Assembly: GCF_000278215.1 (NCBI RefSeq)
Contig: NZ_JH725065.1
Span: 9,461-73,460, forward strand
Reading direction: 5' to 3'
Source: Bartonella rattimassiliensis 15908
GTDB taxonomy: Bacteria; Pseudomonadota; Alphaproteobacteria; Rhizobiales; Rhizobiaceae
DNA length: 64,000 nucleotides
In this document: piece after piece, positions 49,645-57,402 of the stretch
How positions within the stretch are numbered: the stretch's first letter is position 1
Layout: every line of letters starts with the position of its first letter
Made by a program: the position numbers and the translations under genes
Notes under the pieces: generated by a model
Told to the model about the DNA's origin: nothing
Database searches by the model: none
Seen by the model: only the letters and a program-made list of their open reading frames with translations

Positions 49645-49692
49645 AAAAAAAGCTCCTCTCTCATAAATCATTTTAATAGATGAGAAGGGAGC
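49645..49692 (-). terminator. Rho-independent terminator of tldD
   Basis: On the minus strand GCTCCCTTCTCAT (49692-49680) pairs with ATGAGAGAGGAGC (49664-49652) in 11 of 13 positions, loop of 15 bases, followed by TTTTTTT. It begins 33 bases after the tldD stop. The best terminator in the window. Confidence 0.75.
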
Positions 49693-49724
49693 AATATTAG
49701 GCAGGAATGAGAAAGCTTATCCCT

Positions 49725-51140
49725 TTAAAGCGCAGTTCCACCGATTGTCATATTATTGATTCGCAGATGAGGTTGTCCAACACCAACAGGAATGTTTTGT
49801 CCTGCTTTTCCGCATATACCAATACCATTATCTAGTTTACTATCATTTCCAATCATTGTGATGCGTTTCATAGCATCCGGTCCATTTCCAATAAGGGTTG
49901 CACCTTTTATGGGGGCTACAATTTTGCCATTCTTCACTTGATATGCTTCAGTACATTCAAAGACGAATTTGCCAGAAGTAATATCAACTTGTCCTCCGCC
50001 AAATGAGACAGCATAGATACCACTTTTAAGTGATGAAAGGATTTCTTCAGGTGTTTTATCTCCTCCTAGCATGATTGTATTGGTCATTCGTGGCATTGGG
50101 GCATGTGCATAGGATTCACGCCGTCCATTTCCTGTTGATTTACCTCCCATAAGCCGTGCATTAAGCCTGTCCTGCATAAAACCAACAAGCTTTCCATCTT
50201 CAATAAGAATATTATATCCTGAAGGGGTCCCTTCATCATCGATCGAGAGAGAGCCACGGCATTGTGGAATTGTTCCATCATCAACAACTGTAACACCTTT
50301 TGCGGCAATCTGTTGGCCCAAAAGTTCAGAAAAAGCAGAAATTTTTTTACGATTAAAATCACCTTCTAAACCATGACCTACGGCTTCATGGAGCATAACT
50401 CCAGGCCATCCATTGGCTAAGACAACATCAAATGTTCCTGCTGGTGCTGCTTCTGCTTCTAAATTTACTAAAGCCATACGTAAGGCTTCATCAGCGGCTT
50501 GTTTCCAATTGTTTTCACAAATAAATTGATCAAATGCTTGTCGTCCCCCACATCCATAAAAACCATTTTCACGTCGATTGCCTTCAGCGGCGACCACAGA
50601 TATAGAAAGGCGCACAAGCGGACGAATATCACGAACTAAATATCCATCTGCCCGTAAAATTTCAACATGTTGTAATGAGCCAGAAAGAGAAACAGTCACT
50701 TGATGCAATTTATCATTTTTTGCTCGTAAATAAGCATCAATTTTTTGCAAAAGAGCACTTTTTTCTTCAAACGATGGTGCATCAAGGGGATTATGCGGCT
50801 GATAAAGTCTCTTATTTGTTTGGTGAGGAGCTATACTATAAGATCCGGCATGATTATTATAGGTAACAGCTTTAGCTGCTTCACAAGCACGTTTGAGTGC
50901 AGCAGCTGATAATTCATTAGAATGTGCATATCCAGTCGCTTCTCCAGCAACGACACGTAAACCAAACCCCATATCTTGATGGAAAGAGCCGTTTTTAAGT
51001 TGTCCATTATCAAATAAAAGGGCTTCGCTTTCTGTATACTCGAGGTAAAGTTCGCCATCATCAGCATGATGAAGTGTTTCCTGTACGAGTGATTGCACTT
51101 TAGAGGAAGCAATATCAAAATGATCAATCAGCGATTTCAT
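49725..51140 (-). CDS. tldD: Metalloprotease TldD
   Basis: 471 residues. Member of the TldD/PmbA (U62) family. The zinc-binding HExxxH is in MLHEAVGHGLEGD (about 248-260), with a following cysteine-containing segment near the C-terminus (GICGKAGQNIPVGVGQP). With TldE it degrades unfolded peptides and matures peptides such as microcin B17 in E. coli; TldE is not in the window. The ATG has AGGA upstream. A strong terminator follows. An IalB-family gene lies 110 bases upstream on the same strand. Confidence 0.93.
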   Translation of the reverse strand: MKSLIDHFDIASSKVQSLVQETLHHADDGELYLEYTESEALLFDNGQLKNGSFHQDMGFGLRVVAGEATGYAHSNELSAAALKRACEAAKAVTYNNHAGSYSIAPHQTNKRLYQPHNPLDAPSFEEKSALLQKIDAYLRAKNDKLHQVTVSLSGSLQHVEILRADGYLVRDIRPLVRLSISVVAAEGNRRENGFYGCGGRQAFDQFICENNWKQAADEALRMALVNLEAEAAPAGTFDVVLANGWPGVMLHEAVGHGLEGDFNRKKISAFSELLGQQIAAKGVTVVDDGTIPQCRGSLSIDDEGTPSGYNILIEDGKLVGFMQDRLNARLMGGKSTGNGRRESYAHAPMPRMTNTIMLGGDKTPEEILSSLKSGIYAVSFGGGQVDITSGKFVFECTEAYQVKNGKIVAPIKGATLIGNGPDAMKRITMIGNDSKLDNGIGICGKAGQNIPVGVGQPHLRINNMTIGGTAL

Positions 51141-51250
51141 AAGAATTATCCTATTTACTGGGGGCTTTAGAAAATTTTTATTGATCTAATTTAAGAATCT
51201 CTCAAAAATATACGAGGAGATTTTAATCATCCAATGTGTATTAATTTCAT

Positions 51251-51790
51251 TCACGTGGGCAAAGTTGCATAGGCATCGCCAAGACCATGAAGGTCAACGA
51301 GGCCCCCAATTCCTTGTTCAGGAGTTGTAAAGATAAAATAGGTTGCCATTTTTCCTTTTAAAAAGAGCTGTAATATATCTTCTTTAAGAAGAGCTTCAGC
51401 AACACAATTATCACCAAGGCAACGGCGATATTCCATTCTGCCCATATTTTTATCATCAATTTTAATTCCAATTCCGGGACGTAATTCAACGCGAATCGGA
51501 ACAAAAACACGCATCAAAGCCCCTTGCTTTTGAGGAAGTTTATAAAATGTAATGCGGAGTGTAATATCATGACGACCTTGTGTATGAACGTTTTGTACAA
51601 CTTCACACTGCATATTAGGTGTCCCTGGTGGTAGAGAACAAACTTTTGTCCATGCGCCATAAGTTTGTGGAGCAGGAACATTTTGCGCATAAGATGTTTG
51701 TGCAAAAGCATGATTAATAAAACTGCTATAAAGCGTGTAAAAAACAGCACCAATAAAAAAAGTTTTTTTGAAAAATTTACAAAATATCAC
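51251..51790 (-). CDS. Invasion-associated locus B (IalB) family protein
   Basis: 179 residues with a GTG start and AGGA upstream. A signal peptide of about 30 residues ends at INHAFAQTS. The mature part has the IalB pattern: YGAWTKVCSLPPGTPNMQCEV, RRCLGDNCVAEALL (four cysteines that can form two disulfides), LKEDILQLFLKGKMATYFIF. In Bartonella bacilliformis IalB promotes erythrocyte invasion; many alphaproteobacteria carry paralogues with no known role. There is no ialA (Nudix) gene beside it, so it is a paralogue rather than the classical locus. A candidate extended -10 promoter lies at 51862-51870. Confidence 0.88.
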   Translation of the reverse strand: MIFCKFFKKTFFIGAVFYTLYSSFINHAFAQTSYAQNVPAPQTYGAWTKVCSLPPGTPNMQCEVVQNVHTQGRHDITLRITFYKLPQKQGALMRVFVPIRVELRPGIGIKIDDKNMGRMEYRRCLGDNCVAEALLKEDILQLFLKGKMATYFIFTTPEQGIGGLVDLHGLGDAYATLPT

Positions 51791-51861
51791 AGAAAATCCT
51801 ATTCAATTCAACACACATAATCATACATAGATTTGTATAAAAAAATTAATTCTCCACATGT

Positions 51862-51870
51862 ATTATACCA
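51862..51870 (-). promoter_or_regulatory. Candidate extended -10 promoter of the IalB-family gene
   Basis: TGGTATAAT on the minus strand: a perfect TATAAT with the TGn extension, about 70 bases before the GTG start. No good -35 was seen. tldD may be read from the same promoter. Confidence 0.4.
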
Positions 51871-52192
51871 CAAAGCCAATATTTACCCGAATATATTAAT
51901 CCATATACAAAAATAAAGGAAAATAAAAAAAATAGCATTTTATCGGAGATAAATTTTAGCATGACTTTATGATCTTTGTTAGGATACATTTTTATGATAC
52001 ATTTGCAATGTAAATATTGATTGAAAAAGTGTATTTTTGTTACAAATATTTTTATCTGTTTTGAGTAGATACCTACAAGATGGACTCATATCTTCTCAAA
52101 AATACGATTGGTCTTAATTGGTCATTCCCGTATGCGAGTTAATATTTAGTGAGATAATCTTGGTTTGTGAATGACAGAAATGGAAAAGGACT
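51871..52192. other. Divergent intergenic region, IalB-family gene / ctaB
   Basis: About 320 bases (400 between the two genes), AT-rich. No gene, repeat copy or RNA structure was recognised. Confidence 0.35.
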
Positions 52193-53137
52193 TTGAGTGG
52201 AATGTCAGTTTCAGGAGAGTTATCGGTTGCGAATGATAAGTCAACGCCACCAAAATCCAGTATTGGTGATTATATCACATTATTAAAGCCACGTGTTATG
52301 TCTCTTGTCGTTTTTACAGCTCTGGTTGGTTTAATGGTGGCTCCTGTTTCTATCAATCCATTGTATGGTTTTTTAGCAATTTTATGTGTTGCTGTTGGCG
52401 GTGGCGGTGCGGGGGCACTTAATATGTGGTACGATGCTGATATTGATTCCGTAATGGAACGGACTAAAAAGCGTCCCATTCCTATGGGTAAAATCAGTCC
52501 TCGAAAGGCATTTATTTTCGGTATGGTTCTTTCTATGCTTTCGGTATTGGTTATGGGGAGCTTCATTAATTGGTTTGCAGCATTTTTTCTTGCTTTCACA
52601 ATTTTCTTTTATGTTGTTATCTACACGATTTGGCTCAAGCGTATTACACCACAAAATATTGTTATTGGTGGCGCTTCTGGGGCTTTCCCCCCAATGATTG
52701 GATGGGTCGTGACAACAGGGACAGTGAGTATTGATAGTTTTTTATTATTTTTAATCATTTTTATGTGGACTCCTCCTCATTTTTGGGCTCTCTCTTTATT
52801 TTCATCTCTTGATTATGAGGCTGCAGGTATTCCTATGATGCCTAATGTACGAGGCGAATACTCAACAAAAAAACAGATTTTATTTTATACTATTTTGATG
52901 GCACTATGCGCTGCAGCCCCTTTCTTTACTGGTCTTGGGGGTATTTCCTATGGTGTTTTTTCGACAGTTTTAAGCATTATTTTTGTTTATTTTGCCTATC
53001 GTTTATGGAAGGCTGATACGCATGATGAAACTGTTTTGATGGCAAAAAAACTGTTTTTCTTTTCGTTACTTTATTTGGCGGGTATCTTTGGAGTTCTTTT
53101 GATTGAATATCTTGTTTGGTATTTTATCGCTCTTTAG
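52193..53137 (+). CDS. ctaB: Protoheme IX farnesyltransferase
   Basis: 314 residues from a TTG at 52193, or 311 from the ATG at 52202; AAAAGGA lies just upstream. Converts haem B to haem O for cytochrome oxidase. The UbiA-superfamily motif NMWYDADIDSVMERTKKRPIP (split here as NMWYDADID then MERTKKRPIP, near residue 80) and the second motif region with FSSLDYEAAGIPMMP are present. There are about nine hydrophobic helices. No cox structural gene lies next to it, in contrast to many alphaproteobacteria. It is followed 166 bases later by ispH. Confidence 0.94.
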   Translation: MSGMSVSGELSVANDKSTPPKSSIGDYITLLKPRVMSLVVFTALVGLMVAPVSINPLYGFLAILCVAVGGGGAGALNMWYDADIDSVMERTKKRPIPMGKISPRKAFIFGMVLSMLSVLVMGSFINWFAAFFLAFTIFFYVVIYTIWLKRITPQNIVIGGASGAFPPMIGWVVTTGTVSIDSFLLFLIIFMWTPPHFWALSLFSSLDYEAAGIPMMPNVRGEYSTKKQILFYTILMALCAAAPFFTGLGGISYGVFSTVLSIIFVYFAYRLWKADTHDETVLMAKKLFFFSLLYLAGIFGVLLIEYLVWYFIAL

Positions 53138-53303
53138 TCGTATGAAATGAAAGAGAAAATTTTAAAGAGCTTTTTTGCAAGAAAGTACTGTAAGAAAAAC
53201 ACGATAGAATGTTCTGATGCAAAAGATAATATTGCACGTTTTTTTTACATTGCTTATTCGTATATAACGATAGATTATTTGAATATGAGATTAAGGATGA
53301 TTT

Positions 53304-54359
53304 ATGTCTGGACTTCCCCCTTTAACAATACGTCTTTGTGGTCCACGTGGATTTTGTGCAGGGGTTGATCGTGCTATCCAGATTGTTCTCCTTGCATTAA
53401 AAAAATATGGTGTTCCCGTGTACGTTCGTCATGAAATTGTGCACAACCGCTATGTAGTTGAGGGATTGCAGCAACGGGGAGCTATTTTTGTTGAAGAACT
53501 TGATGAGATTCCAGAAGAATATCGCAATCAACCGGTTGTTTTTTCTGCCCATGGTGTACCCAAATCTGTATCAGAAGAGGCGCGACATTATAATTTATTT
53601 TATCTTGATGCAACATGTCCGTTAGTCTCGAAAGTTCACAAACAAGCGATACGTCATCAACGTCATGGTCGTCATGTTATATTGATTGGTCATGCTGGTC
53701 ATCCTGAGGTTATAGGAACAATGGGACAGCTTGAAGAAGGGGCTGTGACTCTCATTGAAACGATAGAAGATGCTTTACATTATCAACCAAGTGATCCAGA
53801 TAAATTAGGATTTGTTACACAAACAACGCTTTCTGTTGAAGATACTGCAGGAATTCTCGATGTATTACAACGACGTTTTCCTACATTAGCAGCTCCAGCA
53901 GCTGAATCAATTTGCTATGCCACTACGAATCGACAAGATGCCGTTAAGGCTGCAGCAAAAGGGAGTGATTTGTTTTTGATTGTTGGAGCACCAAATTCTT
54001 CTAATTCACGACGTTTAGTTGAAGTTGCTGAAAAGTCTGGGGCACGAAAAGCTATTTTAGTGCAGCGGGCTGATGAAATTAATTTTGAAAACCTAAAGGC
54101 TCTTTCTGTTGTTAGCCTTTCAGCAGGGGCTTCAGCTCCTGAAATTATTATTGATGAAATTATTTCAGCATTTCGTGAGCGTTATGATGTGACAATAGAA
54201 TTAGCTGAAACAGTGGTGGAAACGGAGAGATTTTTAGTGAGTCGCGAATTACGTGATGTTATTTTAACATCTCGAGATATGGCTTTTGTTAATGGTCAAG
54301 CAAATAATGCAAAAAATAACAATCAAGATACAGACATGGCTAAAACGAAAGCAAAATAA
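53304..54359 (+). CDS. ispH: 4-hydroxy-3-methylbut-2-enyl diphosphate reductase
   Basis: 351 residues. Last enzyme of the MEP pathway, an iron-sulfur protein giving IPP and DMAPP. The three cluster-binding cysteines are in PRGFCAGVDRA (Cys18), DATCPLVSK (Cys105) and ESICYATTNRQ (near 206), and the active-site segments SAHGVP and TQTTLS are intact. The C-terminus carries a polar tail with NNAKNNNQDTDMAKTKAK. The stop overlaps the thrB ATG (TAATG), so ispH-thrB-rnhA is an operon, an order common in rhizobia. Confidence 0.95.
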   Translation: MSGLPPLTIRLCGPRGFCAGVDRAIQIVLLALKKYGVPVYVRHEIVHNRYVVEGLQQRGAIFVEELDEIPEEYRNQPVVFSAHGVPKSVSEEARHYNLFYLDATCPLVSKVHKQAIRHQRHGRHVILIGHAGHPEVIGTMGQLEEGAVTLIETIEDALHYQPSDPDKLGFVTQTTLSVEDTAGILDVLQRRFPTLAAPAAESICYATTNRQDAVKAAAKGSDLFLIVGAPNSSNSRRLVEVAEKSGARKAILVQRADEINFENLKALSVVSLSAGASAPEIIIDEIISAFRERYDVTIELAETVVETERFLVSRELRDVILTSRDMAFVNGQANNAKNNNQDTDMAKTKAK

Positions 54360-55318
54360 TGGCCGTTTATACAGATATTCATCCAAATGATTTAAAAACG
54401 TTCTTAACACGTTATGCAATAGGTTCACTTTTGTCTTATCAAGGTATAGAGGAGGGGATTGAAAATACTAATTTTATGCTGGAGACAACTCAAGGGCGGT
54501 TTATCCTAACACTTTATGAAAAGCGTATTTCAAAAGATGATTTGCCTTTTTTTTATAGCTTGATGCAGCATTTAGGACAGCGTGGAATTCCTTGTCCTCA
54601 ACCTGTTGTTCAAAATGATGGAATGATGATCAGCGAACTAGCAGGACGTCCTGCTGCTATTGTTACTTTTCTGGAAGGAAAATGGATTCGACAACCCGAT
54701 ATAGATCATTGTGGTGAAGTGGGGACGGGGTTAGCACAATTGCATCTAGCAGGACAGGATTTTATACTCAGTCGTAAAAATACTCTTTCTGTTATGGATT
54801 GGCAATTATTGTGGCAACATTGTCAGGCTAGAGAAGATGCATTGTTAAAGGAATTTGGACAAAAAATTGAATGGGAATTGGCTTTTTTACACGAGAATTG
54901 GCCGTTAAATTTACCAACAGGCATTATCCATGCGGATTTATTTAATGATAACGTCTTTTTTGTAAATCATCGTCTTTCTGGTATGATAGATTTCTATTTT
55001 GCTTGTAATGACTTTTGGGCTTATGATTTAGCAATCTGTTTAAATGCTTGGTGCTTTGAGTCTGATCATTCCTATAATCCTCTAAAAGCACGTAGGTTAT
55101 TGGAAAATTATCAAAAAATAAGACCATTTTTACCTTTAGAATTAGATAAGATTATTTTATTGGCGCGTGGTGCGTCTTTACGTTTTTTACTGACACGTCT
55201 TTATGATTGGTTTAATACATCGTCTAATAGCTTTGTTATTAAGAAAGATCCATGGGAGTATTGGCACAAGCTTTGTTTTTTCAGTAATGTAAATTCGCTG
55301 AGTGAATTAGGTTTTTAA
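54359..55318 (+). CDS. thrB: Homoserine kinase (ThrB type II)
   Basis: 319 residues. Phosphorylates homoserine for threonine synthesis. It belongs to the aminoglycoside phosphotransferase-like ThrB2 family, not the GHMP-type of E. coli: N-terminal [24 protein letters not shown]-like segment (nucleotide loop), the catalytic [14 protein letters not shown] (near 184-197) and the metal-binding [12 protein letters not shown]. Coupled to ispH at the start and to rnhA six bases later. With lysC and thrC it completes much of the threonine route in this window. Confidence 0.93.
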   Translation: MAVYTDIHPNDLKTFLTRYAIGSLLSYQGIEEGIENTNFMLETTQGRFILTLYEKRISKDDLPFFYSLMQHLGQRGIPCPQPVVQNDGMMISELAGRPAAIVTFLEGKWIRQPDIDHCGEVGTGLAQLHLAGQDFILSRKNTLSVMDWQLLWQHCQAREDALLKEFGQKIEWELAFLHENWPLNLPTGIIHADLFNDNVFFVNHRLSGMIDFYFACNDFWAYDLAICLNAWCFESDHSYNPLKARRLLENYQKIRPFLPLELDKIILLARGASLRFLLTRLYDWFNTSSNSFVIKKDPWEYWHKLCFFSNVNSLSELGF

Positions 55319-55323
55319 ATTTT

Positions 55324-55791
55324 ATGGCAAGTCAACAAAAAGTCGTTGAAATTTATACAGATGGTGCTTGCTCCGGCAATCCTGGAGTTGGAGGTTGGGG
55401 AGCAATTTTACTCTGGAACGGTCATGAACGAGAACTTTATGGTGGTAAAGTTCATACGACAAATAATCAAATGGAACTCATGGCGGCAATTTGTGCATTA
55501 AAGGCGCTTAAGGAGCCTTGTTTGGTCGATCTTTATACAGACTCAGTTTATGTACGTAATGGTATATCTAAGTGGATTGAATGTTGGAAAAGGAATAATT
55601 GGCGTACCGCCTCAAAAGGTCTTGTGAAAAATATAGAGTTATGGCAGGCTCTTGAGGAGGCTTGTTCTCTTCATACAGTTAGATGGCACTGGGTAAAAGG
55701 GCATGCGGGCCATCCAGAGAATGAACGCGCTGATGCACTTGCTCGCAAAGCAATTACTCGATATCGCGAAAGTGGACATTTTCCAGAATAA
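55324..55791 (+). CDS. rnhA: Ribonuclease HI
   Basis: 155 residues, the normal length. Catalytic residues are in [12 protein letters not shown] (Asp at about 11), [11 protein letters not shown] (Glu), [11 protein letters not shown] (Asp) and [11 protein letters not shown] (Asp). Degrades the RNA strand of RNA-DNA hybrids. Last gene of ispH-thrB-rnhA; converges on the DsbD-domain gene 28 bases away. Confidence 0.96.
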   Translation: MASQQKVVEIYTDGACSGNPGVGGWGAILLWNGHERELYGGKVHTTNNQMELMAAICALKALKEPCLVDLYTDSVYVRNGISKWIECWKRNNWRTASKGLVKNIELWQALEEACSLHTVRWHWVKGHAGHPENERADALARKAITRYRESGHFPE

Positions 55792-55819
55792 TTACTGTTT
55801 GAGAGCTTTACTCTTTATA

Positions 55820-56698
55820 TTACGGTGTTGCAAGAGAGGGGGACTGCGTATGGAATATGAATGTTCCACTTAAGGCGTAATCTTTAAAAGAAACTGTATA
55901 AAAAATTTTCTGGTTTATTTCTTCTGGTACGAAATAGAGTGGCGCACTAAAGAGTGTATATTCTGCGTTATCGATAACTTTTTTTGCTGCTCCAATTTGC
56001 ATTTCTCCTCCATCTAAAAAAAGAGAGGAAGGAGTAGTTTTATTGCTATTTTGTATTTTTATAAGGAGGGTATTATTATTTTTTTCGGCGCTTATTTTTA
56101 GTGTATTCTGCATCATGTGAGGTAAAGAATCTTGAGCATTTTTTAAGAAGGAAGCGGGAAGATGCTTGTTTTTAAGAGCAGATGTTGAAAAATCAAAGTT
56201 AACAGTAAATGGAAGACAAATTTCATTACATAATCCAAGCGTAAAAGCACCACTTAAATTTTTGCTTGAACCAGAAAGCTTGAAGGGTAATATCACTTTG
56301 TCTTTATATCCTAATGACCAATCATTATTTGTTTCAAAAAGCTGTGGAGTAGGATAAAAAATTTCATAAGAAACCTGTTGGTTGAAATTAAAGAATGGTG
56401 CCATACCAGAATTACCAGGATTACGCCAATAAGTTTTCCATCCTGGTTTAAGTACAATTTCAATAATGCCTTCTCTTATTCCAGAAAGAGAAGGTTCAGT
56501 AATCGCTAATCGAAGACGCCCACCATCTGATTCATACCAAGATGTTGCAAAAAGCTGGAGTTTTTGTTTTGTTTGAGCATTTACAGGAATGTTAAGTAAT
56601 TCTAAAACTATGAATGTTAAGCTTAAAGTAACTAAAAGCTTTTTATAAAAGAAAGTTGCGATATTTTGTAAATTTGTAAATATGTAACTTTTTTTCAT
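55820..56698 (-). CDS. Exported protein with a DsbD N-terminal (thiol-disulfide) domain
   Basis: 292 residues. A hydrophobic helix at about 21-41 with preceding lysines ends at VNAQTK, a signal peptide or anchor. The body matches the DsbD alpha-domain family found alone in Rhizobiales: TSWYESDGGRLRLAI, GWKTYWRNPGNSGMAP, SLGYKDKVILPF and the cysteine pair in TLGLCNEICLPF (near 160). In DsbD this pair passes electrons to periplasmic partners; here there is no membrane electron-transfer domain, so a partner protein is required. Function in the periplasm is inferred. Confidence 0.82.
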   Translation of the reverse strand: MKKSYIFTNLQNIATFFYKKLLVTLSLTFIVLELLNIPVNAQTKQKLQLFATSWYESDGGRLRLAITEPSLSGIREGIIEIVLKPGWKTYWRNPGNSGMAPFFNFNQQVSYEIFYPTPQLFETNNDWSLGYKDKVILPFKLSGSSKNLSGAFTLGLCNEICLPFTVNFDFSTSALKNKHLPASFLKNAQDSLPHMMQNTLKISAEKNNNTLLIKIQNSNKTTPSSLFLDGGEMQIGAAKKVIDNAEYTLFSAPLYFVPEEINQKIFYTVSFKDYALSGTFIFHTQSPSLATP

Positions 56699-56751
56699 TG
56701 GAGTTTTATTTTCCTAGTGTACTAAATGAACAAACTTTTATCATGTAAATT

Positions 56752-57354
56752 ATGGAGAATAACAGATTAATGAAGCAGTGTAATGGCTTTTTAGGCGGAC
56801 AATTACTCATAGCAATGCCTGGGATGAATGACAAACGCTTTATTCGTTCTGTTATTTATATTTGCGCGCATTCCGATGCAGGTGCGATGGGCATTATTCT
56901 CAATCAATTACACCATATTGATTTTCCAGAGCTTTTATTTCACCTTGGGGTAATAGATAGTGGCAAAAAAAAATATCTTCCTGAACCAATCAAAAAGTTT
57001 CCAGTTCGCTATGGTGGTCCTGTTGATCCGTCACGTGGTTTTGTCCTTCATTCAGATGATTATGCTTGTGAAGAAACTGTTTTTATTGCAGATAAGGTCT
57101 GTTTTACTGCGACAATTGATATATTAAAAGCGATCAGTTGTGAACAAGGTCCACAGCATGCACTGGTAGCATTAGGCTATGCTGGGTGGAAAGCAGGACA
57201 ACTTGAGGCTGAAATTTCTAAAAATGGTTGGCTAATCAGTTCTACAACACCTTGTTTTCTTTTTGAAAGTGATTTGAGTTGCAAGTATGATGAAAGCTTA
57301 ACACGCATGGGGATCAATCCAATCTACCTTGCTTCTGAAATGGGACATGCGTAA
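56752..57354 (+). CDS. UPF0301 (YqgE/AlgH) family protein
   Basis: 200 residues. The family hallmarks are present: [37 protein letters not shown], the [16 protein letters not shown] segment and [14 protein letters not shown] near residue 145. Structure of homologues is known, function is not; AlgH was linked to alginate regulation in Pseudomonas. The ATG at 56752 has no good ribosome binding site; an ATG at 56770 is an option, preceded by GGAG. Convergent with the large GGDEF-EAL gene. Confidence 0.92.
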   Translation: MENNRLMKQCNGFLGGQLLIAMPGMNDKRFIRSVIYICAHSDAGAMGIILNQLHHIDFPELLFHLGVIDSGKKKYLPEPIKKFPVRYGGPVDPSRGFVLHSDDYACEETVFIADKVCFTATIDILKAISCEQGPQHALVALGYAGWKAGQLEAEISKNGWLISSTTPCFLFESDLSCKYDESLTRMGINPIYLASEMGHA

Positions 57355-57402
57355 AGTCCTATTGTTTTCTAAGCTTTTTAATTTTATACGTTATTCCATC
57401 TC

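Noticed and set aside
53147-53368. 73-codon frame between ctaB and ispH
   Set aside because: Overlaps the ispH start, has no membrane helix as CtaF-like small proteins would, and no family is recognised.
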